Below, one piece after another: positions 35,081 through 44,138 of a DNA stretch of 54,368 nucleotides. Made by a program: the position numbers and the translations under genes. The first letter of the stretch is position 1. Each line of letters starts with the position of its first letter. Under the pieces are notes generated by a model that was not told the DNA's origin, made no database searches, and saw only the letters and a list, made by a program, of their open reading frames with translations. The stretch is from Flavobacteriaceae bacterium. Lineage in GTDB: Bacteria; Bacteroidota; Bacteroidia; Flavobacteriales; Flavobacteriaceae. The stretch spans positions 1 through 54,368 of the forward strand of contig CANLLR010000018.1 in assembly GCA_947491985.1 (NCBI GenBank), written 5' to 3'.

Positions 35081-36034
35081 TTACATCAAATTAGAAATGA
35101 TCATTTCTTCTGTAATACCTTCAGCATCTGCTTTGTAGTTTTTGATAATACGGTGACGAAGAATTCCAGTTGCTACCGCTTTCACATCTTCGATATCGGG
35201 AGAAAACTTTCCGTTAAATACTGCGTTGGCTTTGGCTGCCAATATTAAATTTTGTGACGCTCTTGGTCCAGCACCCCAATCCAAATAATTTTTAATATAA
35301 TCGTTAGACAAAGCATTATTTGGTCGTGTTTTACTCACTAAAGTAACTGCATATTCTACAACGTTATCGGCTACGGGAATACGACGAATAAGTTGTTGAA
35401 AATCGATGATTTCTTGTGCTGAAAACAACGGATTAATTACAGGTTTATCGTCAGAAGTAGTGTTTTTAACCACATCAACTTCTTCTTGAAAAGAAGGATA
35501 ATCTAATTTTATAGCAAACATAAATCGATCCAATTGCGCTTCAGGCAACGGATAGGTTCCTTCTTGCTCAATTGGGTTTTGGGTTGCTAAAACAAAATAA
35601 GGCAATGCTAATTTATAATTATGTCCCGCGATAGTAACTGAACGTTCTTGCATCGCTTCAAGCAAAGCGGCTTGCGTTTTTGGTGGTGTTCTGTTTATTT
35701 CATCAGCGAGGATAATGTTGGCAAAAATAGGTCCTTTTATGAATTTAAATTGGCGGTTTTCGTCTAAAATTTCACTTCCTAAAATATCAGATGGCATCAG
35801 ATCAGGTGTAAACTGAATGCGTTTAAAATCGAGACCTAATGCTTGTGAAATAGTATTTACCATTAAGGTTTTAGCCAAACCAGGAACTCCAACTAAAAGT
35901 GCGTGACCTCCAGAAAAGATACTCAATAAAATTTGATCCACTACCTCATCTTGACCGACAATGATTTTGGCTATTTCTTTCTTTAATTCAATTCTTTTTT
36001 GAACTAGATTTTGAACTGCGGTTACGTCTGACAT
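35081..36034 (-). CDS. MoxR-family AAA+ ATPase
   Basis: A 317-residue cytosolic AAA+ chaperone-like ATPase. Walker A is GVPGLAKT (49-56), Walker B LADEINRTPP, and sensor segments include FVLATQNPIEQEGTYPLPEA. MoxR ATPases usually insert cofactors into, or mature, partner proteins, often with von Willebrand-type proteins; no such gene is visible here. It begins 77 bases after the SurA-like gene, so it may belong to the same minus-strand run. Confidence 0.93.
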   Translation of the reverse strand: MSDVTAVQNLVQKRIELKKEIAKIIVGQDEVVDQILLSIFSGGHALLVGVPGLAKTLMVNTISQALGLDFKRIQFTPDLMPSDILGSEILDENRQFKFIKGPIFANIILADEINRTPPKTQAALLEAMQERSVTIAGHNYKLALPYFVLATQNPIEQEGTYPLPEAQLDRFMFAIKLDYPSFQEEVDVVKNTTSDDKPVINPLFSAQEIIDFQQLIRRIPVADNVVEYAVTLVSKTRPNNALSNDYIKNYLDWGAGPRASQNLILAAKANAVFNGKFSPDIEDVKAVATGILRHRIIKNYKADAEGITEEMIISNLM

Positions 36035-36111
36035 TATTATTACATTTACAAATTGAATTTGACTATACTCTTTTTTTCGAAGCCCAAGCCTATCGCTTTA
36101 CTATCAAAAAA

Positions 36112-37521
36112 TTAATCGTTTTTTAACCAATTGTTAGTGAAGTCGCAGTTTCTGTACTCACCATTTATTTTAACATACGTTTCTTTGATTTTCTCATTGG
36201 TCCATTTTCCAATGGCGTTAATTTGCTTTTCTTTAAGTGCCAACTCTCTAATTTTGGTAAAATCTTTACTGTAATCGGCTGCATGTTCATCGATACGATT
36301 GGTAACAATTAACAACTTGTATTTTTTTCCGGTACGCGGTTCGTCTTCAAGAACTGGTTCTGAAATTTCGTTATCTTTTAAATTTGACACTTGACTGTAC
36401 AATTCGGGATCCATTTTAGTCAGTTCAAAATGCGTGTCTTGTGTTTTAGGATTGATTAGCGTTCCGCCATTGGCACGCGTTTCTTTTTCGTCTGACATGG
36501 TTCGTGCGGCATCAGCAAAAGAAATTTCTTTGTTTTCGATTTTTTTCTTGATTAAAAGTGCTTTTTCTTTAGCATCATTTAAATCGGCTATTGACACTTT
36601 TGGCATCATTAAAATGTGACGTAATTCAAGATCTTGTCCTTTTATTTTTTCGAGGTAGATGATGTGAAAACCAAATTCGGTTTCAAAGGGCTCTGATATT
36701 TGACCTTCTTCGAGAGAAAATGCCACATCTTTAAACTCTTTTACGAAACCTGTTTTTTTATTGATTTTGTAGAATCCTCCGGTTGCTGCAGAACCCTTAT
36801 CGTCGGTGTAAATTACGGCTCTGGTTTTGAAACTCGCGCCTTCTTCTACTTCTTTTTTAATATCCTTTAGCTTTTGGATGATGCGTTGTTTTTCTTCTGG
36901 CGAAATTTTTGGTGTGACTACAATTTGAGCTATTTCGAGTTCGGCGCCAAAAACTGGTTTTTCGTTATTGGGAATTTTTTTAAAAAAGTTTCGAGTTTCT
37001 TCGGGAGTAATTTGTATGTCAGCAATAATTTTACTTTGCATTTCTGCGGCCAACTTTTGTTGTTTTAATATTTCAAACAAATCAGTTCTAAAATCTTCTT
37101 CATTATTTTTTTTGAAATACTTTACAACCTTATCAATGCTTCCAAGTTGTTCCACCATGTATTCCATTTGTTGATTCATACGTTCGCGAATTTCTTCATC
37201 TTTCACAATAATCGAATCTTGAATGGCTTGGTGTGCATAGAGTTTGTCTTCTAATAATTTCCCTAACATTTGACAGCGTGTAATGTCTTTTATAGAGTTG
37301 CCTTGACTAGACAGCTCTAAAAATGATTTATCGATATCAGAGTCTAAAACGATGTACTCACCAACTGTTGCTATAATTCCGTCTACTTTTTGTCTTTTAG
37401 AGGAATTAACTTTGGGAGTCGTAACTTTCACCGAATCCTTAATGATTTCTTGTGCTTCGCTAAAGGAAAACACAAAAAGTAATGCAAAAAGGGTTAGGCT
37501 AGTTTTTTGTAATAATTTCAT
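36112..37521 (-). CDS. SurA-like periplasmic peptidyl-prolyl isomerase/chaperone
   Basis: 469 residues with a signal peptide (~1-23, ending FSEAQ) and SurA-like architecture: an N-terminal helical chaperone part (~45-165) and two parvulin domains (~175-270 and 275-385, with ARTMSDEKETRANGGTL). SurA-type proteins help outer-membrane proteins fold in the periplasm. It begins 39 bases after the preceding parvulin gene ends and is probably in its operon. Confidence 0.9.
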   Translation of the reverse strand: MKLLQKTSLTLFALLFVFSFSEAQEIIKDSVKVTTPKVNSSKRQKVDGIIATVGEYIVLDSDIDKSFLELSSQGNSIKDITRCQMLGKLLEDKLYAHQAIQDSIIVKDEEIRERMNQQMEYMVEQLGSIDKVVKYFKKNNEEDFRTDLFEILKQQKLAAEMQSKIIADIQITPEETRNFFKKIPNNEKPVFGAELEIAQIVVTPKISPEEKQRIIQKLKDIKKEVEEGASFKTRAVIYTDDKGSAATGGFYKINKKTGFVKEFKDVAFSLEEGQISEPFETEFGFHIIYLEKIKGQDLELRHILMMPKVSIADLNDAKEKALLIKKKIENKEISFADAARTMSDEKETRANGGTLINPKTQDTHFELTKMDPELYSQVSNLKDNEISEPVLEDEPRTGKKYKLLIVTNRIDEHAADYSKDFTKIRELALKEKQINAIGKWTNEKIKETYVKINGEYRNCDFTNNWLKND

Positions 37522-37560
37522 AGTTTTTATTGTTATGGCTAAATAGCGCCAATGGGAATT

Positions 37561-39534
37561 TTATTTGTTGTTCTTAATTTTGTTTTTCACCTTTTCAAAT
37601 GCAGGTTGATTGATTGTAACTTTAAATTCTTTATTCAATTCGCTTATCCAATTTTGTTCTAAAAATTGTTGATAATCATTAATGACTTTTCCTTTACTTT
37701 CTTCAAATGTTTTATCACTTTCTGGGATGACTTCGAATACTTTTGTAACAAAATAATAATCGCCTTGTTGGGTAATTTCTGAAATACCTACTTCAAGTTT
37801 CATATCTTTTGGCAATTGAATCGAACCTACTTCAAGTTTGCTGCGACTTGCCATTGCATTTACAACATCTTTAGTGTTGAGTTTGTCTTTAATTTCTTGA
37901 GATTCTGCACCTTTTTTTAGCATGTCTTGTGCCGATTTTATAACATCCATTTTGGTAGAAGAGGCAACAATTACATCCAATCTTGATTTCCATTTGTATT
38001 TATTCTTTTGGGTTTCGTAAAATGCTTGTAAACCAATGGTATCGGTTTTCGAGCGTTCCCAAATTTCTTTTTCCATTAAATCAAACAATAACAAACCGTC
38101 ACGATATTCTTCTATAACAGCTGCAAAATCAGGAAACTCATTTTCTAAATTGTCGTTGTAATACTGATTGATTTGTTCGTCTACATATTGATTGTATAAA
38201 ATATCAAGTAAGCGCGCTAATGGTTTTGCTTTGAATCCAGATTTTTGTTGCGATTGTATATAACTTAAAAACTGCGAACCTGTGAAAATTTTATTTTGAA
38301 TGGCAAACAATTTGCTCGAATTAGATTCGGCACCGGCTGGCAATTCCCATTTGCTATAATACACATCGTCAGTTACCAATTTTGAAACGGCTTCAAATGT
38401 TTTGTTGTCTCTTTTGACTTTGTATTTTGCTCTTAATTTTTCAGTTAACGAATTGGTTATTAAGCGGGAGCGATCGTCTTTTGCGATTTTATTTTCTAGC
38501 TCGGTTTTAGATTCTTCAAGTGTTTTTAGAGGAAATTTTTCGATTAATTTAACGATGTGCCATCCAAACTGCGACTGAAAAGGTGTTGAAATTGAATTTT
38601 CTTTGGTTAAAGAAAAAGCTACATTTTCAAATTCTTCAGAACTTAATTGACCTGAACCAAAGCGGTTAAGCAGACCGCCTTTTGGAGCTGATGACTTATC
38701 CTCAGAAAATTGTTTGGCCAATTCTTCAAAATTTTCGCCTTGTTGAATTTTTTTATAAATTTCCTGAATGGTGTTTTTAGCTTTTTCAGGATCTACATCT
38801 TCTTTATCTTTAGATGTATTCATAAGCATTATGTGAGCTACAGTTATATCACCTCTGTTTTGTCTTTCGTCAATCACTTTAATTAAATGATAGCCAAATC
38901 GCGTTCGTATTGGCATTGAGATATTTCCTTTTGGAGTTTTGTATGCAGCAGTTTCAAAGGCATAAACCATTCTGAAACTCGTAAAATAACCCAAATTTCC
39001 TAAGTTCTCTTTTGCAGAAGGATCTTCAGAAAATTCTTTTGCCAATTGACCAAAATCTTCACCGTTTAAAGCTCTTTGACGCAAATCCATACATTTGTTG
39101 TAGGCTTTTAATGTATCTTCTGGCGACACAAATTCATCCAACATAATCAAAATGTGCGAAGCTTTGATTTCTTTCTGCATTCTATCATATCCTTCTTTTA
39201 CTAAAGCAGAAGTAACTTTAGAATCGGAAGTGTAATTTTTTGAAAGTTGCGTTCGATATCCTTTTAATTCGTTTTGGTATTGTGGTTTGTTTTGCAACCC
39301 TAGTTTGTTAGCTTTGGTTACTTTTAACTTGTACCCAATAAACAACTCAAGATATTGATTCAAATCTTTCTGAGACTCGTCTTTAACTAAATCAAGATTT
39401 TTTTTATAAACTCGCTCAAATTCGTCAGCATAATAAGGCTTTTCTTCTATGGTAAATAAAACTTCTTTTGCTTTATTTTGAGCAGTAACTGAAAAACTCA
39501 AAGCAAACAATAACAAAAAAAATACTTGTTTCAT
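37561..39534 (-). CDS. PpiC/parvulin-domain foldase (PpiD-like)
   Basis: 657 residues with a signal peptide (~1-18, ending FSVTAQ), an N-terminal helical region and two parvulin PPIase domains (~120-220, KASHILIM ... AKEFSEDPSAKENLGNLGYF; ~228-335, VAHIMLMN ... FSEDKSSAPKGGLL). A long C-terminal helical and beta region follows. It is predicted to act in the periplasm on outer-membrane or secreted proteins. It is the first gene of the minus-strand run with the SurA-like and MoxR genes and has a consensus promoter. Confidence 0.9.
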   Translation of the reverse strand: MKQVFFLLLFALSFSVTAQNKAKEVLFTIEEKPYYADEFERVYKKNLDLVKDESQKDLNQYLELFIGYKLKVTKANKLGLQNKPQYQNELKGYRTQLSKNYTSDSKVTSALVKEGYDRMQKEIKASHILIMLDEFVSPEDTLKAYNKCMDLRQRALNGEDFGQLAKEFSEDPSAKENLGNLGYFTSFRMVYAFETAAYKTPKGNISMPIRTRFGYHLIKVIDERQNRGDITVAHIMLMNTSKDKEDVDPEKAKNTIQEIYKKIQQGENFEELAKQFSEDKSSAPKGGLLNRFGSGQLSSEEFENVAFSLTKENSISTPFQSQFGWHIVKLIEKFPLKTLEESKTELENKIAKDDRSRLITNSLTEKLRAKYKVKRDNKTFEAVSKLVTDDVYYSKWELPAGAESNSSKLFAIQNKIFTGSQFLSYIQSQQKSGFKAKPLARLLDILYNQYVDEQINQYYNDNLENEFPDFAAVIEEYRDGLLLFDLMEKEIWERSKTDTIGLQAFYETQKNKYKWKSRLDVIVASSTKMDVIKSAQDMLKKGAESQEIKDKLNTKDVVNAMASRSKLEVGSIQLPKDMKLEVGISEITQQGDYYFVTKVFEVIPESDKTFEESKGKVINDYQQFLEQNWISELNKEFKVTINQPAFEKVKNKIKNNK

Positions 39535-39574
39535 AGGTCTTTATATAATTTATAGTGTCTATTTTTTCAATCAA

Positions 39575-39604
39575 CAAAAGTAACAATTAGCCACTATTAA
39601 ACAA
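39575..39604 (-). promoter_or_regulatory. Consensus promoter of the parvulin operon
   Basis: On the minus strand, TTG (39604-39602), a 19-base spacer and TACTTTTG (39582-39575). This is the best match in the window to the Bacteroidetes TTG-N19-TAnnTTTG promoter. Leader about 35 bases. Confidence 0.75.
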
Positions 39605-39711
39605 GCATTAGTAGTACTATTAACAAAAATTTATTAACACTAACTAGCAGTAGAAATAGAAGTGATTATTGTTTGCCCTATTTTGAAATTAGTTATTTAA
39701 GTAATAAATAG

Positions 39712-39719
39712 TATTTTTG
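39712..39719 (+). promoter_or_regulatory. -7 box of prfC
   Basis: TATTTTTG matches TAnnTTTG and lies 18 bases before the prfC ATG at 39738. The upstream TTG at 39717 falls inside it. Confidence 0.5.
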
Positions 39720-39737
39720 CATTCTGTAAAATATAAT

Positions 39738-41327
39738 ATGAGTTTTTTAAAAGAAATTGCACGTAGAAGAACCTTCGGAATCATTTCGCACCCTGATGCG
39801 GGAAAGACTACATTGACTGAAAAATTGCTTCTTTTTGGAGGCGCTATTCAAGAAGCCGGAGCGGTAAAAAACAACAAAATCAAGAAGGGCGCAACGAGTG
39901 ACTTTATGGAAATTGAACGTCAGAGAGGGATTTCAGTAGCCACATCAGTCCTTGCCTTCATTTACAAAGACAAAAAAATAAACATTCTTGATACACCAGG
40001 TCACAAGGATTTTGCTGAGGATACTTTTCGGACATTAACCGCTGTAGATAGTGTTATTGTAGTTATTGATGTTGCCAAAGGAGTCGAGGAACAAACTGAA
40101 AAATTAGTAGCAGTTTGTAGAATGAGAAAAATTCCGATTATCGTTTTTATCAACAAACTGGATCGAGAAGGAAAAGATGCATTTGATTTAATGGATGAAG
40201 TGGAGAAAAAGCTTGGCCTAACTATAACACCGTTGAGTTTTCCAATAGGAATGGGTTACGACTTTCAAGGAATTTACAATATTTGGGAACACAACATCAA
40301 CTTATTTAGCGGTGATAGTCGAAAAAATATTGAAGATACGATAGCAATTTCTGACATTAATAGTCCGGAATTAGAAAAACTTATAGGCGAAAAACCATCT
40401 CAAAAACTTCGAGAAGAATTGGAGTTGATTGACGAAGTGTATCCTAAGTTTGATCGCGAAATGTATTTGGCCGGAAACCTGCAACCTGTTTTTTTCGGTT
40501 CGGCTTTGAATAATTTTGGTGTTAGAGAATTGTTGGATTGTTTTATTGACATTGCACCTTCACCAAAAGCAAAAGAGTCAGAGACACGATTAATTCAGCC
40601 AGAAGAAGAAAAATTATCGGGTTTTGTTTTTAAAATTCACGCCAATATGGATCCGAAACATCGAGACCGTCTGGCATTTATCAAAATTGTTTCAGGCACT
40701 TTTGAACGCAACAAACCGTATTTACATGTAAGATTAAATAAAAATTTAAAATTTTCTAGTCCGAATGCGTTTTTTGCAGAAAAAAAAGAAATTGTTGACA
40801 TATCGTATCCAGGTGATATTGTTGGTTTACACGATACAGGAAATTTTAAAATTGGAGACACCTTAACGGAAGGTGAAATAATGAATTTTAAAGGAATTCC
40901 AAGTTTTTCTCCAGAGCACTTTAGGTACATAAACAATGCCGATCCTATGAAAGCCAAGCAATTGGAAAAAGGTGTAGATCAGTTGATGGATGAAGGTGTA
41001 GCGCAATTGTTTACTTTAGAAATGAATAATAGAAAGGTAATCGGAACTGTGGGTGCCCTGCAATATGAAGTAATACAATACCGATTAGAACATGAGTATG
41101 GTGCGAAATGTACGTATGAAAATTTTCCGGTTCACAAAGCCTGTTGGGTAAAACCAGAAGATAGCAAGAGCGAAGAATTTAAAGAATTTAAAAGAGTAAA
41201 ACAAAAATTCTTAGCACATGATAAATACAATCAACTGGTGTTTTTAGCCGACTCTGATTTTACAATTCAGATGACACAGAGTAAATACCCTCATGTAAAA
41301 TTATATTTTACTTCTGAATATGAATAA
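39738..41327 (+). CDS. prfC: Peptide chain release factor 3
   Basis: A translational GTPase that removes RF1 and RF2 from the ribosome after termination. From ATG 39738 the protein has 529 residues, the usual RF3 length. G1 is SHPDAGKTT (17-25), G3 is DTPGHKDF and G4 is NKLDREGKD, with the RF3-type MEIERQRGISV switch. The upstream frame to 39717 includes the promoter box and is not translated. It is divergent from the parvulin operon. Confidence 0.96.
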   Translation: MSFLKEIARRRTFGIISHPDAGKTTLTEKLLLFGGAIQEAGAVKNNKIKKGATSDFMEIERQRGISVATSVLAFIYKDKKINILDTPGHKDFAEDTFRTLTAVDSVIVVIDVAKGVEEQTEKLVAVCRMRKIPIIVFINKLDREGKDAFDLMDEVEKKLGLTITPLSFPIGMGYDFQGIYNIWEHNINLFSGDSRKNIEDTIAISDINSPELEKLIGEKPSQKLREELELIDEVYPKFDREMYLAGNLQPVFFGSALNNFGVRELLDCFIDIAPSPKAKESETRLIQPEEEKLSGFVFKIHANMDPKHRDRLAFIKIVSGTFERNKPYLHVRLNKNLKFSSPNAFFAEKKEIVDISYPGDIVGLHDTGNFKIGDTLTEGEIMNFKGIPSFSPEHFRYINNADPMKAKQLEKGVDQLMDEGVAQLFTLEMNNRKVIGTVGALQYEVIQYRLEHEYGAKCTYENFPVHKACWVKPEDSKSEEFKEFKRVKQKFLAHDKYNQLVFLADSDFTIQMTQSKYPHVKLYFTSEYE

Positions 41328-41414
41328 ATATCGACGAACTACACTTTTAAATTAAATTATAGTAATTAATCATAAATTACTGCCATTTGGTTTTTTTATT
41401 ACAAATTTAGATTT

Positions 41415-41422
41415 TATCTTTG
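41415..41422 (+). promoter_or_regulatory. -7 box of the small membrane protein gene
   Basis: TATCTTTG, an exact TAnnTTTG match, 20 bases before the ATG at 41443. Confidence 0.5.
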
Positions 41423-41442
41423 ACCATTGAATTAAATGCTCC

Positions 41443-41658
41443 ATGAATAAAAAATTAATATATTTTTACCTTTTTGCCTTTTTTTTCTTGTCTGATTTTG
41501 TAGTGTATGCACAGCCAGGAGAAGATGATGATAATGGTGGTTTAGATGATACAGATCCGGCACCGGCTCCTATCAACAGTAAAATTATAGTTTTATTTTT
41601 AGTGGGAATACTTTTTGCATTTTATACTTACAGAAGAAATAAAAAAGCAATACAGTAA
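41443..41658 (+). CDS. Small exported protein with acidic linker and C-terminal membrane helix
   Basis: 71 residues: a signal peptide (~1-22, ending VVYAQ), an acidic and proline-rich stretch (GEDDDNGGLDDTDPAPAP) and a C-terminal transmembrane helix (IIVLFLVGILFAFYTY) ending in basic residues. Small proteins of this design recur in Flavobacterium. No function is known. It has its own -7 box and a perfect terminator. Confidence 0.75.
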   Translation: MNKKLIYFYLFAFFFLSDFVVYAQPGEDDDNGGLDDTDPAPAPINSKIIVLFLVGILFAFYTYRRNKKAIQ

Positions 41659-41662
41659 TTAT

Positions 41663-41700
41663 AAAAAAAGAGGCTCATTTAAAATGAGCCTCTTTTTTTT
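41663..41700. terminator. Perfect bidirectional terminator
   Basis: An 18-bp stem at 41663-41680 and 41681-41699 with core AGAGGCTCATTT/AAATGAGCCTCT, A-rich on one side and T-rich on the other. It is shared by the small membrane protein gene and the convergent FG-GAP gene. Confidence 0.94.
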
Positions 41701-41713
41701 GTTTATATTTTAA

Positions 41714-42301
41714 TTACGGTGCTATTGGATAACTTGCAAAAATGAAATTATTATTATTTGCTTCCCAAATACTAAAATCTCCCGCATCAACACTTCCATC
41801 TCCATTTAAATCTGAGGCATAAATACCGAATGCAAATTCATTATTATCTGCTTCCCAAACACTAAAATCACCCGCATCTATATTGTCATCTTGTAACTTA
41901 CCATTGGTAATATCACCTGAAAACAAACCAAATACTCCAGTTTCTAACTGTATCATATTGTCGCCATACGCTTTATTTGTAGATACACTAAAATCATAAT
42001 TAGCTGGGTTTGCACCAAGAGCTACAGGGTTTGCACTCCAAGTTTGTACAGCATTTTGAGTTTTTATAGCCACATAATACAAGCCATTGGTAACTGTAGG
42101 AAATCTGCATACCGCTGCTCCATTAGTCTTTAAAATTGCTGTTGCAGTAGCTACAACATTATAGGGTGCTGTTGTACTGTGCAACTCTACTGTTATATCT
42201 TCAACATCAGTAGCTGCTGAAACACCATCTTGATTCAATTTTACTGATGACATGGTACTAGCACCAGCATAATAACCTTCAATAAATAATTTTAGATTTA
42301 C
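41714..42301 (-). other. Shared 195-residue C-terminal module, copy A
   Basis: Begins LKLFIEGYYAGAS at residue ~603 and ends at the stop codon. It is clearly homologous to copies B and C. The calcium-loop sequence DLNGDGSVDAGD is intact. The first loop reads DIT-NGKL-QDDNIDAGD, with a 4-residue insertion. Confidence 0.85.
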
Positions 42302-44107
42302 AGATAAGGTTTCACCTTCCACCACCAATAAAGGTTGATTGATTGCGGGATTGTATACTGTATCGATAGTTCCTGAAGGCCATTTAATAACCGCTTTAGT
42401 GATTTCGGTAGCTTGACCGATACCAAAGTGCACATTTAAAGAACTCATGAATTTAAAACCATCACCACTACGAACATCTCTAATTTGTTTCCCGAAAGCT
42501 CCATAAATTTCAACTCTAGCTCCAATACCATTTCTATTACTCTGTACTCCTTGAAGTTGAAGTTTTATCCAATTGTTAGAGTTCCTGCTATTAATTTTTA
42601 AAGTATTTCCGTTTTGAACATCTAGGAATCCATCATTATTAAAATCTCCCACTGCGCCTACGCTCAATCCTGAATAACTTACAGGCGCGAAAACGTTATT
42701 ACCTTGATTGAACATAATTTTGTTTCCACCGCCCATAACATCTACGAAACCATCGTTATCAAAATCGTGAGCGATATGCTCTATATTTGTTGAAGTATTG
42801 GTGTCCCAACCTGAACCTGAAGTAATATCTGTAAATGGTTCTTCGTCATTATCCGTAGCAACGAGATCATTTCTTTTCAATTTGTGTGCTCCAGAACTCG
42901 CACCAACCAAAGCATCCATATCGCCATCATTATCAAAATCAGCCCATGCTGACGACCATGATTGACCTGCGTCGTACATGTTCATTTGAACAGAAATGTC
43001 TGAATAAGTACCGTTTCCATTGTTTCTATGTAATTCATCTGGTGGTACGCTACCACATTTTGCTATAAACAAATCCAAGTCTCCGTCATTATCATAATCA
43101 ATCCAAATAGAGCCATAATTACCGCCTGCAGCACTTAATCCTAAATTAAAAGCACCAGATGTACCTGATTGATAGTAGGTAAGATTACCTAAACCATCAT
43201 TTATATAATATACATTCGGATCCACATCATGACATACAAAAGCATCGAGATTTCCATCATTATTGATATCGATAAAATTAGAACGTTGAGAAAAAACATA
43301 TTGTGGAGGTGAGAATTCTGTAAAAGCAGTTCCCAAAGCATTTGAGTTCATAAATGTAACCCCAGAACCATTTCCATAAAGCAAGTCGTTGATTCCATCT
43401 TTATTATAATCGCCAGCCGCCAAACTCCAAGTTGGTAAAAAATCGGCTGTTGTAGTTGGAATATCGGTCATTGTAAAAGTTCCATTAGCATTTTGATAAT
43501 GAACTCTAATGTTTGCCGAACTAACGCCCACAATATCATCTCTAAAATCGCCATTCATATCTACAGAACAAATATTATAAGCACTGTTTATTGTACTTAT
43601 TGTTTGAGAAGTAAAAGTAACAGGTGCAGGTGGAGGCACTACAATTGGTGCTTCACTTAATTGAAAAGTAAAACCTGTGTTTTGAGATACATTTAACCAT
43701 CTATTGTCCCAGTTGATATAATAGGGTGTTCCGGCAGTTACGTTAAAAATACACACAGAAGAATATCCAGAACCCGTATCGTCATCATTCGCATAACACG
43801 TTAAAGCGGCGCAAGTGCCAGTATATACATGTATACGTGTGTCTTTTCTTGGCGTATTAGCAGCAATATCTGTTGTGATTGTCACTGTGTAATTTTGAGT
43901 TGGTGTATAGACATACCATTCTCCTCCTGGTACGTTAACTGCTGGGATAGCACCGTTAGGCGCACAAATTAGAGAAGGCGGAGTTCCATTTATTACACCT
44001 ACTGTATACAAGCCAGATGATGACAAAGAAACCGGAGCTGTGCAAGAATTTTGCGCCATTGCAAATTTCCCTATAACTAGAACAATCATTAGTAAAAAAT
44101 TTTTCAT
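41714..44107 (-). CDS. Secreted FG-GAP/ASPIC-UnbV protein with C-terminal dockerin-like module
   Basis: 797 residues with a signal peptide (~1-18). An N-terminal beta-rich domain is followed by FG-GAP/VCBS repeats (~170-500, with DFNNDGDMDALVG, DYDNDGDLDLFIA and DFDNDGFVDVMGG) that form a calcium-binding propeller. An ASPIC/UnbV domain spans ~515-595 (GIGARVEIYG, VHFGIGQATEITKAVIKWPSG). Residues 603-797 are the module shared with two neighbours, ending in two calcium-loop motifs and NNNNFIFASYPIAP. It is probably exported and held on the surface. It follows the di-heme lipoprotein gene by 31 bases, so it is co-transcribed. Function unknown. Confidence 0.85.
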   Translation of the reverse strand: MKNFLLMIVLVIGKFAMAQNSCTAPVSLSSSGLYTVGVINGTPPSLICAPNGAIPAVNVPGGEWYVYTPTQNYTVTITTDIAANTPRKDTRIHVYTGTCAALTCYANDDDTGSGYSSVCIFNVTAGTPYYINWDNRWLNVSQNTGFTFQLSEAPIVVPPPAPVTFTSQTISTINSAYNICSVDMNGDFRDDIVGVSSANIRVHYQNANGTFTMTDIPTTTADFLPTWSLAAGDYNKDGINDLLYGNGSGVTFMNSNALGTAFTEFSPPQYVFSQRSNFIDINNDGNLDAFVCHDVDPNVYYINDGLGNLTYYQSGTSGAFNLGLSAAGGNYGSIWIDYDNDGDLDLFIAKCGSVPPDELHRNNGNGTYSDISVQMNMYDAGQSWSSAWADFDNDGDMDALVGASSGAHKLKRNDLVATDNDEEPFTDITSGSGWDTNTSTNIEHIAHDFDNDGFVDVMGGGNKIMFNQGNNVFAPVSYSGLSVGAVGDFNNDGFLDVQNGNTLKINSRNSNNWIKLQLQGVQSNRNGIGARVEIYGAFGKQIRDVRSGDGFKFMSSLNVHFGIGQATEITKAVIKWPSGTIDTVYNPAINQPLLVVEGETLSVNLKLFIEGYYAGASTMSSVKLNQDGVSAATDVEDITVELHSTTAPYNVVATATAILKTNGAAVCRFPTVTNGLYYVAIKTQNAVQTWSANPVALGANPANYDFSVSTNKAYGDNMIQLETGVFGLFSGDITNGKLQDDNIDAGDFSVWEADNNEFAFGIYASDLNGDGSVDAGDFSIWEANNNNFIFASYPIAP

Positions 44108-44138
44108 AGTATTGGTTTGTTTTTTTTGGTTTATATTG